A stretch of DNA of 64,000 nt from Batkoa obscura (Eukaryota; Entomophthoromycota; Entomophthoromycetes; Entomophthorales; Batkoaceae): contig JASVEC010000016.1 of NCBI GenBank assembly GCA_030770535.1, forward strand, positions 1,016,951 to 1,080,950. The letters are read 5' to 3'. Below are positions 48,389 through 59,239 of this stretch, in pieces. How positions within the stretch are numbered: position 1 is the first letter of the stretch; every line of letters begins with the position of its first letter. The translations under genes and the position numbers were made by a program. The notes under the pieces were generated by a model, which made no database searches, was not told where the DNA came from, and saw nothing but the letters and a program-made list of their open reading frames with translations.

Positions 48389-48440
48389 ATATGTGGATAT
48401 GTTTTTTTGTTTAAGAATTGTTAGTAAAATTCTTAAAGAG
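48389..48440 (+). repeat. MITE copy 15, left part, split by a 436-bp repeat
   Basis: ATATGTGGATATG and then a scrambled core ending TTAGTAAAATTCTTAAA; the remaining end (ACACAAAAATACATCTCCAATAT) lies at about 48887-48909, beyond repeat R2. Confidence 0.7.
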
Positions 48441-48885
48441 TGTAGAGGTATCGCTTTGTCAGCTTCATGACTGAATATAGTATAACATCACTTAAGTCGT
48501 TGTGTTCTTGAGTTCAGGCACAATCAGTCCCGATTCTCTTATTTTAATTTGGTATAAGAATTTTCTACCATGCAATTCCTAAAGACATTTGTCTTTCCGT
48601 TTTGATATCCATACTTGTTGAAGCGTAAAAGAAAATTTAAAACAGTAACTCGAGACTTTTTAACTAAGTCATTCCCTGATATTGTACCTTTAATAAAGCC
48701 ATTAAATTTTTCTGATAGTATTTTACGTAGGTTTTACAGTAGTATTGCCTATTCTATCTATCTTATATAGTTTCTAGGGTATTACATGCTATTCTTCATA
48801 ATTCAAGTTTATCTTAGTCATATAAACCAAGACCTTTCGACTTATGGCTAGTCAATCAAGTAAGAACTGCTGAATGCCAGATCTT
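48441..48885 (-). repeat. 436-bp TIR repeat, copy R2, inside a MITE
   Basis: About 445 bases, minus orientation relative to R1, diverged but alignable throughout (GTATCGCTTTGTCAGCTTCATGA at the left, GGCTAGTCAATCAAG near the right). Flanked on both sides by pieces of a MITE. Confidence 0.75.
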
Positions 48886-49121
48886 ATAACACAAAAATAC
48901 ATCTCCAATATTATTTTTTTAAAACTCCCCAGTAGTGATAAAGAAATTTCAATATTATATAAACGCTTTAAAAAACATCCCTGTATTATTGTCCAACTAC
49001 CTGATAAATTAGAAAAAAGCTACATAGTTCTAATTAAAGTTATGAGGTTTATAAAAAATTAATTGTTAAATGATACCATCATTTAAGTTATTAATAACTA
49101 AGGTAATAAACGATTAAAAAG

Positions 49122-49329
49122 TATGTGGGGATATTTTTTTTGTTTTTACCACTTTTCCGTTTTTTAAACGGGGGTGTTTTTTTGTGTTTAAGAATTTTAT
49201 TAACAATCTTTCCACTCAAATAGTGCTTAAAAAATGGAAAAAATAATGAAATAAAAAAAAACACTCCCAAACACTATTTTTGAGTAAAAAGATTGTTGGT
49301 AGAGTTCTTAAACAAAAAAATACATCATG
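49122..49329 (-). repeat. MITE copy 16, split by copy 17
   Basis: The left part 49122-49168 ends TTTTTTAAAC; the right part resumes at about 49270 with ACTATTTTTGAGTAAAAAGA and ends ACATCATG. The interruption is another MITE in the opposite orientation. Confidence 0.85.
49169..49269 (+). repeat. MITE copy 17, nested in copy 16
   Basis: CGGGGGTGTTTTTTT...AACACTCCCA with complete core, inserted near the AAGCGCT centre of copy 16. Confidence 0.87.
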
Positions 49330-49833
49330 TAATTATAATAGGTAAAAATTATTATTATATTATTTATATTATATAAAAATAGTTAATTGTAGCTTTGAAG
49401 CTAGTTATTCCCTCCTTTATACATCTATTTATTGGCTTAATAATATTACATTAATAATGTGATTATAATAAAATTATTTAATAACAAATCTGCAATATGA
49501 CTATGAGACAGCTAGTAATAAATATTTCATAATAAAGTTTTACAGAAATACATATTTATTATATACCACAACTTTAATCAATATCAATATATGAGTTATA
49601 TTAGTAAAAGCCCTATTGATCTGGGAATTTCTATTAAATTCAGTAAAAATTCTGTTAACTTGTATAAATTAAAAAAATAATCTAAACTATATCAGATATT
49701 TCTGCTTTTCAAAGAATTTGTTTTTATAAAGTTTTAACCAGTTTTTAAAATATTTTACATTATAAAACTGGATAGAAAAATAAAATTAATTCAAGCATCC
49801 TTATATAGCACATATTTATTCTCTAAATTACAT

Positions 49834-49937
49834 ATATGGTAATGTTTTTTGTCTTCATTGCTTTTTTCATTTTCAAGCACTATTTGAGCAAAAAGATTGT
49901 TAGTAAAATTCTTAAACAAAAAAATACATCCTCATAT
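49834..49937 (-). repeat. MITE copy 18
   Basis: ATATGGTAATG...ACATCCTCATAT, complete. Confidence 0.9.
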
Positions 49938-50357
49938 ACTAAATATTAGTATAGATTAATAGTAATTTGTTCAACCAAATTTATGGTACTTTAGAAATCT
50001 TGATAGTTTTTTCAAAAAAGTCTAAGGAGAATTTTTTGAGCTTTATTGTTCCAATATCTTTAATTAGAAAAAAATCATATTATTTGGGGGACGAATCATT
50101 TATAATATTTTATTTGTTTCTAAGTATTTTCTTTTTTTAGTCATAACTTTGAAGCTGCCCCTAGTACCTAGAAATAATCTATGTAATATTTATTATACTT
50201 TTAAAATTAAGGGAAATTAAGATTTACCATTCAATACTATACAGTTTAAGTTTAATAATTCAAGTGTAAGTAAGCTGATAGCTTTAATTTAATAAAAACG
50301 CGTTGAAACAATTTAAAGTTTTAATTTAATTAAACAAAATTTGTTTATATTATTTAT
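49938..50357. other. intergenic downstream of globin gene
   Basis: AT-rich; nothing recognised. Confidence 0.5.
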
Positions 50358-50960
50358 TTAATTGATGCTACATGATTTCTTGGATTTTGTTTTATTTTTT
50401 AGTGAGAAATGAAAGGGGCAACTGGTTGTTGGTTTTATAGCTTCTTTGTAATTCCTTCGTTCTAGTTCATTTAGCCCTGTTACGTCTTCCCTTGTTTCTT
50501 CTACCAAATGTAAAATCTCACGTATTGCTACATTGTCAACTTTTTGATGCTTCATTGCATTTAATAAGTTTTCAACAAAGGCATCAAAATGCTCGTTTGA
50601 TAGCCCACCTAATCTCCGATGTGCCTTTCTCATTGATCTTTGATTGTAAGGCTTTCCGCCTAGTAAGCCAACTAAAAAATTTATCAACATTTGCTCAAAT
50701 CGGTATATCATTGTAAAATCAAAAAAGGTATTGATTCGTACATCTTGCACATGGTATTGGTATACTCTTTTAGCTAATTCCTTTATACCTTCAATTCCGC
50801 CTAGATCAAGATAATATTTGTGCTTCATTGCCTTCTTCAATAGTAAGTCAAAGTTGCTTAGCTTTTCATATCCTTCATCATCTAAATTTATTATTATTAT
50901 ATTTTGATTATCTCTTTTCGAAATCTCTTGTTCCTTGGGTGTTATTTGATTCATATTCAA
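50358..50960 (-). CDS. truncated (2/2) haemoglobin, group I-like, with basic CaaX-like tail
   Basis: Single exon, 200 residues. The globin core spans about 48-163: YYLDLGGIEGIKELAKRVY (helices A-B with the GG hinge), INTFFDFTMIYRFEQMLINFL, LLGGKPYNQRSMRKAH with the proximal histidine H114, then GLSNEHFDAFVENLLNAM (helix G). This layout matches 2/2 haemoglobins of bacteria, algae and some fungi, which bind O2 or NO and often detoxify NO. The family is usually about 120-140 residues; here a 47-residue N-terminal extension and a 35-residue tail are added. The tail is Lys-rich (K188, K190, K192, K194, K195) and ends C197-S-I-N, which resembles a prenylation box. It sits alone between intergenic stretches. 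Confidence 0.9.
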   Translation of the reverse strand: MNMNQITPKEQEISKRDNQNIIIINLDDEGYEKLSNFDLLLKKAMKHKYYLDLGGIEGIKELAKRVYQYHVQDVRINTFFDFTMIYRFEQMLINFLVGLLGGKPYNQRSMRKAHRRLGGLSNEHFDAFVENLLNAMKHQKVDNVAIREILHLVEETREDVTGLNELERRNYKEAIKPTTSCPFHFSLKNKTKSKKSCSIN

Positions 50961-52781
50961 AGGTATTAATTTTTTTTCTTTTACTTTTATATTATTAAAT
51001 GGGTTTTAAGGGGGAAACCTTATATATTTTTTTCATGTCCCCCAAAATTTTAAATCACAGGATGTTCTATTGATTTTATTTAAATTAATTGATTTTGTTA
51101 AGACCTTATATAAATATAATTTTTGGTTTTGCTATAAAAGAACTATTTTAAGCTAATATTTGAGTCGGAATTTCCTATTATGAAATTATAGCGTTATAGT
51201 AATATAATAGAAAGGTATTTCAGAAGGAATGCAATTCTTCGTTAATTTTAATTTCAAAAACAAGATAATCATTGTGATTACTATTATACTTAGGGGATTT
51301 GTATTAAATCAAGAATTGAATTTTACATTACTTTATAAAATGTAATTAACTCTATCTATTGCATAATATAAACACTAATTTCTTTAACATTTATGACATT
51401 GTGAAATTTTAAATTAATGTAAATTAACATACAGAAGCTTTAAAAATATGATTGCTTCATAGTCTTTAAACTTTTCTATAATAAAAATTTATTTTTATCA
51501 AAGTTAATTTGATACAATGGTCTTACCTTCAAATTTCACTAGTTTTTGTGTTGGTTTAGCCTCAACTTATAATATTCTCTTCGGAAAGTAGTATTCAAAA
51601 AGTCTTTTTGAAATACAAATATTATATTAGCTCCTGGGTTATTCACTCTTTCTATTCTACATTCTGAGCCTAATTCGTCCTAACTTCACCTAACACTATT
51701 ACCGCCCTTCTAGGTGCCTAGATAAACTTATACAAGACTGAGTTTAAAGCAGGGAAGTTAATCTTATTTAGATCCAAAGTAGATACTTGTGAACTTTGAT
51801 TATCTCCTACTTTCTTTTACCTTATAGATCTCATAACTCCTATTCATCCTTCTTTCATCTAGCTTCATTTTGGTTTCATAAATAAAACACTTGAGTTATT
51901 CCCTTTCAAGGTTTAAAAAAATACGATAGTACCCATATAATAGATTGTTTGATTCAAATATAGTAAGCTGCCAAAAAGCTATTTTTTGAGAAGGCTCGAA
52001 ATAGGTATACAACTTTCCTTCTAATTAGTAGTGAATGATTTCAGATAAAAGGATGGAAGTAATAAGTAAAATGTGTAAGTAATGGTTGATAGCCAATGGT
52101 TGTTTAACATATTTTTGAATAAGCTGTTTTTTAAATGTAAGCTGACATCTTGGGGTTATTTAGAAAAATATAATACATTTAATTTATTTTTGATTGCCCA
52201 TCTTTATGGAAAGTTTAGCTTAAAAACCTAACTTATTAAACTTGTTAATTTTAAAAAAAATCGAAAGGGCTTAAGTCCCAATTGATTTATTAGTATTATA
52301 AATGTTTGTTAAATGATATTATTTAATTTTCACATTGAGTTTTTAAAGTCAAAACCAAATGAAACGCTTAATTTGAACTATTTTTAAACGGTATTAGGGA
52401 GTGTTTTTTTGACTTCATTCCTTTTTCCATCTTTTAAGCCCTATTTGAGCGGAAAGATTGTTAGTAAAATTCTTAAAAATACATCCTCATTATATTATAA
52501 AAGCTTTAGATGAAAATAACAGTAAGTAGGATAAAGTTTGTGATCTTAGTTAAACCTTTGACTTTAACCTAATTAATGCTTAATACTATATTTGATATAA
52601 TGTGGGTTTATAGTAATTTACTTTGATGAATCATTGCTTTTATTACATATAATTGGATAAAATTAAATGTAAACTGTATATATATGTTAATTATTCAAAA
52701 GTTCATAAGGCTTATGGAAAGGAAGTCCAAAATAAGATTATAAAAGCTTCAAATTGAATTAAACTGAGTTAAATAAAAACA
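50961..52781. other. intergenic, one MITE
   Basis: 1.8 kb between the divergent globin and hydratase genes. A slightly GC-richer patch at 51640-51860 has no ORF. MITE at 52391-52494. Confidence 0.5.
52391..52494 (-). repeat. MITE copy 19
   Basis: GTATTAGGGAGTG...ACATCCTCATTAT, core complete apart from a small deletion next to the right end. Confidence 0.85.
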
Positions 52782-53671
52782 ATGGGATCAAGATATAATA
52801 CCCAAGCTAAAGTTCAATACGCAATAAATGATGGAACTGTTATTGCTGAGGTAGAGAAACAGGGAGATGTTTACATCATGAATCTTGTAAATAAAGATAA
52901 TCGATTGACTCCAGTAACGATTCCTGTGTTGATTAAGGCGATGGATGAAATTGAACAAGATTTTTTAAGCGTACGTAAAGAAAACAGAAAAGACGAAAAA
53001 GAAACTGTTGGTGCAGCTTTAGTGACAATTGGAAATGGACATATTTACTCAAATGGTTTAGATTTTGCTTTGATAATGTCTGGTCAAATAAGTACGATTG
53101 ATTTTTTTGAAAACTATTACCATAAACTTTGTTTAAGAATTTTAACTCTTCCTTTCCCAACTGTTGCAGCCATTAATGGGCATGCGTTTGCTGGCGGGAT
53201 GGTATTTTATGTATATTTTAATATACTTTATCTAATTTAATTTAGATGTTCGCTTTGAGTCATGATTATAGAGTAATGAGAGATGATCGTGGCTTTTTAT
53301 GCATGGTAAGATTAATTAAGATAATTTGAATATAAAATGACACCACATAATAGCCAGAAGTTGATTTACCCGGTGCTTTATCTCCAGGCATGTTATCTAT
53401 CCTTAAAACTTCAATTCCTAATAAGGTAGATCTAAGAGACATTATTTTACAAGGTAAAAGGTTTGCTGCAAAAGAAGCATATCATAGAGGTATTGTTGAC
53501 GCTACAGCTTCTGAAGATAAAGTACTTGAAACTGCAATCGGAATTGCCAATAAATGGTCTGGAAAAGTAGTTAAGAGCAAAGATATTTATAAGTTCCTCC
53601 GTTTAGAATTAAGAAGTGAAACTATTGAACTTCTTAAAAATGGTGGCTTAGGATTTATTCCCAAACTTTAA
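52782..53671 (+). CDS. enoyl-CoA hydratase/isomerase family protein (delta3-delta2-enoyl-CoA isomerase-like)
   Basis: Three exons: 52782-53201, 53246-53305 and 53354-53671; 265 residues. This is a crotonase fold. The first oxyanion-hole region is GNGHIYSNGLDFAL, and the second is AAINGHAFAGGMMFALSHDYRVMRDD. PEVDLPGALSPGM follows at the position of the catalytic-acid loop. The absence of the paired Glu residues of classical hydratases and the overall similarity to plant and fungal peroxisomal ECI proteins favour an isomerase that shifts 3-enoyl-CoA to 2-enoyl-CoA during oxidation of unsaturated fatty acids. The C-terminus LGFIPKL is not a canonical PTS1 (SKL), though PKL is similar. Substrate assignment is uncertain. 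Confidence 0.85.
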
Positions 53672-53723
53672 GTTTATTTTCAAATTAAAACTTCAAAGCT
53701 GTCTTTTAATATTTATTTTTAAT

Positions 53724-54520
53724 TTAATCAAGTAAGTTCACAATATCTGTGGATGGAGTTTTTTCATTAGTATTATCAGTTAAGCTCATATTTGATTCCT
53801 CAACCTCTTCATCAAATAAAGGATTGTTGAATAAATAGGTTAAATCTGGTAACGTCTCTAATATACTTTTGGCCTGGGGAGAAAAATCTTCTAAAGAGAC
53901 ACCTTTTTTTGCTTACAATAAATTTAGTACTATAAAAAAATAAAACTTAAATAAAGCTTTACATATACTGATACCAGGGTGACTATAGGTGTTTGTTGCT
54001 AACAAAATCTCTGGCACTTTTTTTTTTGCTTTTTTTCCTTTTATAAAATCATATTCATAACTCCATTTTGGTAAAAGTGGTTTTGAAGAACGAAGGCGTG
54101 TCTAAACTAATTTAAAAAGTTACTATATCAATTCAAGAAACAGTTACTTGAGATTTTTCAATTATCCCATTAGCTTCTAAAAACATTTTTTCACTTTTTG
54201 AGTTTGTCCATGGGAATGGTGCTCTAGTCCGTGGTTTTGATTCATACAATTCTTTTTCTAACTTCCTAAAAGAGATAAGATAAAATGTTAAAAACTACAT
54301 AACTTACTTTACTATAGGATTTAAGTTATCTAAATTAATGCTTGATTTCATGATCATTTTTTCAATATCTTCTCTTTTTATTAAAGGAATATCATGCCCG
54401 TTTGGTACATAACATATCCTAGTCAAACATTCCTCGAATTCGGTTATCGTATTCTAAATTTTAATCAGAACTTTATATTTCTAATTCTATGTTAAACACT
54501 ACTTCATTATCTAAATTCAT
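53724..54520 (-). CDS. unrecognised five-exon gene, acidic C-terminus
   Basis: Minus-strand exons 54503-54520, 54308-54453, 54148-54265, 53963-54101 and 53724-53911 join in one frame with GT-AG borders to give 202 residues, although no exon is an obvious ORF. Visible blocks: ITEFEECLTRICYVPNGHDI, a charged helix KKLEKELYESKPRTRAPFPW, then SKPLLPKWSYEYDFIKGKKAK (basic), ILLATNTYSHPGISI, and an acidic Ser/Thr-rich tail (LFDEEVEESNMSLTDNTNEK). The RAPFPW and KWSYEYDF segments look conserved, and the basic-then-acidic layout suggests a nuclear protein. I do not recognise the family. The first exon (six codons) is the least certain. It is convergent with the hydratase gene, 52 bases away. Confidence 0.65.
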
Positions 54521-55419
54521 ATTTAAAAAAAGTTGAAAGTTATTTTGAATGATTTTTTAAATTTAGGTTCCAAAAACTATATTTCATAATAAAAAATCAG
54601 TCTATTCACATTTTGATAATAATAGCCCTATAGCTTAGTGTACTCAATTGTTGAGGCGATTGTCATTTTTAGCTTCATGATAGAGTGATATAAAATGAAT
54701 TGTTATTTACGTATATATTAGAAATAAATTCCATGAATAGTGTGTATATTGTTTTTCAAAAGTATAGACATATTTTATAAGATATGATTTTTCTAAGAAA
54801 ATAGAATGGTTTGTTCATTGTTACTTCTTTTTCAAGCTAATTTAACTTATAGTTAAGACACTTCGACTAAATATAGTTTGTAGTAGTTTTGTATATTAGT
54901 CTAAAGGGTTTCTATAGCTTTTATAATGATTATGGTTTAAAAAAATGAAATCTTTTGAAGTCTATATGACTAAAGCAGGGCATAAGTGCAAACGTTTTAT
55001 TCAATGTTCTGTATGTAAATTTCTGAACGTATAATCTTTTTAATCTATCCTATTCAATACAAAAATGTTTAGTTGTCTAAATATAAGTAATATCGAAGTT
55101 TAAGGAAAATAACTATATTTTTTGAACAGATATAATATTATAATATTTTTATTAGTTGTTTTCAAAAATAATTTTAGTTTTAATAAAGCAAAATCCTTAT
55201 TTTGAGTATTTTTGAAGGTTCTTTTGTTAACAAATCACAGTCATGAATGAGGACAAATTCATGTCATTTTTAACCTTCATTGGCTCTTTTTAGGAAGTAA
55301 AATTTTTATCATAGTAACAACTATGCAAGTTGTAAGATATCTTGCCAAGCTGATTAGTTTTTACTGCTTGATTCTTTAACTATTTTGTTAAAAATTATTT
55401 TACTATAGTGATTAAAGAA
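54521..55419. other. divergent intergenic region
   Basis: About 900 bases with the promoters of the unrecognised gene and the KH gene; nothing else recognised. Confidence 0.5.
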
Positions 55420-56486
55420 ATGTCTGATATTGAGGATAGCATATATGACGAGCGTAAGAGAACTCATGATGAAGATGATGAAATTTATAACACTAGGGAT
55501 TATTCTTATGAAACAACACGTAATGTTAAGAGGCCAACTTTGAATAACACAGAGAAAGAGACAAGAGAGAAGGTTTTTTCATTTCGCTGTTTATTAAATG
55601 TAAAAGAGTCTGGGGTAATTATAGGTAGACATGGGAAAAGTATTTCCGAGTTGAGAGATAATTCAAGAGCAAAAATACAAATATCTGATTCAGTTCCTGG
55701 TTCTTCAGAAAGGATATTGACAGTCACTGGAGATTCAAGAAATGTTGCAAAGGTAGATTCTTTTTATAACCATTTAGCATATTAATGAGCTTATTTTAGG
55801 CATTCAAATTGCTTGCAGAGCATATTCCTTTTGAATTGGAAAAAGAAAGGAGTAGGCTTGCCATTTATAGTTTTCGTTTATTAATGCCTCATATGCGTAT
55901 GGGGGTTATTATTGGGAAAGGTGGAAGTACTATAAAAGAAATGCAAGATAGGACAAGGGCTAGATTAAGTGCTAACGAGGAAATTCTACCTCAATCAACT
56001 GAAAGAATTTTATCTGTTTCCGGTTCCCCAAATAATGTAGAAGCAGGGATCCTGGAAATATGCAGAGTATTAAGAGAATTACCTGAACGTTCTTCAGGAG
56101 TTATATATTATAAGCCAACTAGTCAAAGCAGTATTAATGAACCATCCAGCTCAAATGATAATACTTTTTCTCATCAAAATTTTATGGCAAGTGACTCTAC
56201 TTTTGGTGACGACGGCTCCGGAAAACCTCCGACGCATATCCAACAGCTTTATATCCCAAATGAAATGGTAGGGTGTATTATTGGCAAAGGTGGCAATAAA
56301 ATAAACGAAATAAGAATGCTATCAGGAGCAAATATAAAAGTAGCCGATCAGCCAACCAACTCGAATGAAAGATTAGTTACCATACTTGGTACGCCCGAAT
56401 GTAATGGCTTAGCTTTAAATCTTTTATATACACGTCTAGAAACCGAAAAAGTAAAGGTATTCAAAGAAATCAACCAAGATAAGTAG
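55420..56486 (+). CDS. triple KH-domain RNA-binding protein (PCBP/HEK2-like)
   Basis: Two exons, 55420-55752 and 55800-56486; 339 residues. Three KH domains each have the GxxG loop: KH1 with GVIIGRHGKSISELR, KH2 with GVIIGKGGSTIKEMQ and KH3 with GCIIGKGGNKINEIR. An acidic N-terminal arm (DEDDE) precedes KH1, and a Ser/Asn-rich linker lies between KH2 and KH3. The spacing of two adjacent KH domains, a linker and a third is that of poly(C)-binding proteins and fungal Pbp2/Hek2/Rnc1, which bind C-rich mRNA and control stability, localisation or telomere functions. The ATG at 55420 is used because the four codons upstream lead only to a GTG. Confidence 0.92.
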
Positions 56487-56903
56487 TCATGTTATTAAAG
56501 TAAACAAAGGCAGTGGTGATGAGTATACTATTTAGAGTCGCTTGCTTAATAAAATGAAGCCCTCTAAACTCGTCTTATATTTTTAATTGAATAAATTATC
56601 TTTTACATTATATTTAATTCTTAAATATAATACATATAGAGGGGTATTAATTCAAATTAAATAATCGGTTTTTGTTTTTTTAAATATATTCAATATATTT
56701 CTAAGTTTATATTCCTTATTAATACTTTTAAATATTAACAAACGTCACCTTGAAATATTAATTGGAGACCGAATTGAAATAGAGTATTCCAAGCTTATGT
56801 TAATTATAGTATTAAATGTAGTAACTGTGTAGAAAATGATTGGTTAACACGTTTATAGTTTAATAAGTTTAATTTGATTCTAATCATTATATTTCTTCAT
56901 AAA
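56487..56903. other. intergenic, nothing recognised
   Basis: Spacer between two co-oriented genes; AT-rich. Confidence 0.5.
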
Positions 56904-58710
56904 ATGAATTTTAACAATATTTTATTGTTTTTTATATGCTTATTGCCAAATCTACTTCTATCTGATGAATATGACCATAAAGTAAATAGGTTTTTTGTAT
57001 ATTGAATATCAATTCTAACTATATTAGTACAAAAAAGGAGATGAAGTAATAGTTTGGGCTAATGTGGTTGGGCCATATGATAATAACCAAGAAACATATC
57101 CATATTTTAGCTTACCTTACTGTAAAAAAAAAGATGTTATTCAATACAAAGATGAAAATATGGGAGAGGCCTTATTAGGGTATGATTATGCAAAATTAGG
57201 AGTGTCTATAAAATTTTTACAAAATATCGAAAAAAGTGATATCTGTAGTTTAGAATCAATTCCTGAAAAAGACATAAAGCATTTCCAATACGTGATTTCA
57301 AAAAATTATTGGTACGATATGGCACTAGATGGGGTGTCTTCTAGAGCTCCAGTTGGACAAGAAGTTAAAGAAGGAGAAGAAAGTACATTCCTTTACACCC
57401 ACAGAGATTTTATCATTTACTATAACGAAAATAGAATAGTCGGATTTAAAATAAACGCAACAAATCCAGTAGAAATAAAGCAAGATATATCTATAATAAA
57501 ATTCACCTATGGGGCAACTTTTGTCGAAAACAAAGAAATCAGCTTTGAGAATAGATTATTCCACTCTGATAATGTAGACGGGGAGCACAAAATTCGATGG
57601 TTAGCTGTTGGTAATTCATTTTTAATAGTTTTATTTTTAACTGGGTTAGTATCTGTTATTTTAATGAGAACTTTGCGTAAGGATTTTGCCAGATATGGCA
57701 AAGGTGAAGATGAAGCTGATTTAGGTATTAATGGATTGGATATAATAGATGATTATGGATGGAAACAAGTTCATGGGGATGTCTTCAGACCACCAAAATT
57801 TTTGATGATACTATCTTCATTACTTGGGATGGGAACTCAACTTTTAGGAGTAACTGTAACAGTGATTTTATTTACAATTATTGGAGGTCTTTCATTCGAC
57901 AGGACCAAAATGCTCACTGCTGGTATATTCTTATATTCTTTCCTAGCCATAAGTTCAGGTTATATCAGCATCCGCTTTTATACTAATTATGAAGGACGAA
58001 ACTGGACAAGGTGTGCTTTACTAAGTGCTTCTCTATTTCCATTTATAGTAGGAATTGTCTCTTCTGTGATAAACACTATTGCTATAGTAGATGGTTCATC
58101 TAGGGCAGTGCCTTTTTTGACTATACTCAGTTTATTCTGTACATGGCTTTTCTTATCTGTTCCTTTAACTCTATTGGGTGGCATTTTAGGCAAAAAATCT
58201 GGCTCGGCTTCACATTTTCCATGTAGGGTAAACGCTCTACCACGTCCTATACCTGTTAAGCCATGGTATTTTGAGCCAACTATTTTAATATTATGTTCTG
58301 GTATCCTTCCCTTTGGTTCACTATTTATTGAACTATATTACATATTTCGTTCATTCTGGTCTTACCAATCTTACTATCTTTATGGCTTCTTTTTACTCTC
58401 GTTTATTTTACTTTTGATTGTTACTTCTTGCTGTGGTCTTGTAATCACCTATATTCATATAAACAATGAGGATCACCGCTGGCACTGGTTATCGTTTTTA
58501 TCTGGTGCTTCAACTGCTATCTACATTTATATTTATGCCATTTATTACTTCCATGCAAAAACTAAAATGTATGGGTCTTTTCAAACAGGATTTTATTTTG
58601 GGAATCTTCTTCTAAGTTGTATTGCATTATCGTCTGTTTTAGGAACAGTATCATATTATACAAGTTCATTATTTGTCAGAAAAATATTCTCAACAGTTAA
58701 GATTGACTAA
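56904..58710 (+). CDS. TM9SF3-type nonaspanin (EMP70 family)
   Basis: Two exons, 56904-56981 and 57028-58710; 586 residues (human TM9SF3 589). Exon 1 is a signal peptide ending LLLSDEYDHK. The lumenal domain begins YKKGDEVIVWANVVGPYDN and has QETYPYFSLPYC and GEALLGYDYAKLG. The membrane part starts with VSVILMRTLRKDFARYGKG and has GWKQVHGDVFRPPKF and FPCRVNALPRPIPVKPWYF, with nine predicted helices. The C-terminus ends KIFSTVKID, which keeps the K-x-D COPI-binding signal of the family. Nonaspanins cycle in the Golgi/endosome system and help sort proteins with glycine-rich membrane helices. The match to the TM9SF3 branch extends over the whole length. Confidence 0.95.
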
Positions 58711-59239
58711 TTTTTCTATTAGCCAATAAAGTATGGGTATCTTTTAAATTTAGTTTATTAATATTTATGGATTTAAAAATCATAACAAAATGTATACAAA
58801 ATTTCAGGTTATTAGTTAAGAGTGTTAAGAATATACTAATATGTATTAACAATATGAGGTCATTTTTTTGGTTTCATTACTTTTTCTATTTTTTGAGTGC
58901 CATTTGAGCGGAAAATCTATTAGTAAAATTCTTAAACAAAAGAACACATTCCGATATCGTGGCTCCAAGTCATAAAGGCACTACAAATAATAAATGCTTT
59001 AAAAAAATTAAAAAAAATTATTATTTTGTATAATTGCAACTACATAGTAGCTGTTATTTAATATCAATCACGTAAAATAAAACTCTATTATTTATAAACA
59101 ATTAAATCTTTATTTAATACTTTAAGAAGCTTCTATAAATTGGGTATTAATTGTTTAACTTGAACTAAAATTTATAATTCAAGCAAATAAAACACAAACA
59201 ATTGTCAAATATTAATAGTTAATCAAATAAGTTTTCCTT
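58711..59239. other. convergent intergenic region, one MITE
   Basis: Between TM9SF3 and the P450; holds the MITE at 58852-58957. Confidence 0.6.
58852..58957 (-). repeat. MITE copy 20
   Basis: ATATGAGGTC...ACACATTCCGATAT, complete core. Confidence 0.88.

Larger units (their letters stand above)
48910..49799 (+). mobile_element. old, diverged transposon fragment E (3' part)
   Basis: Aligns loosely with the 3' noncoding half of the transposon (AAAAAGCTACATAGTTCTAA, then GCTAGTTATTCCCTCC, and a right terminus near TTCAAGCATCCTTATATA). The nested MITE pair at 49122-49329 interrupts it. Confidence 0.65.
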
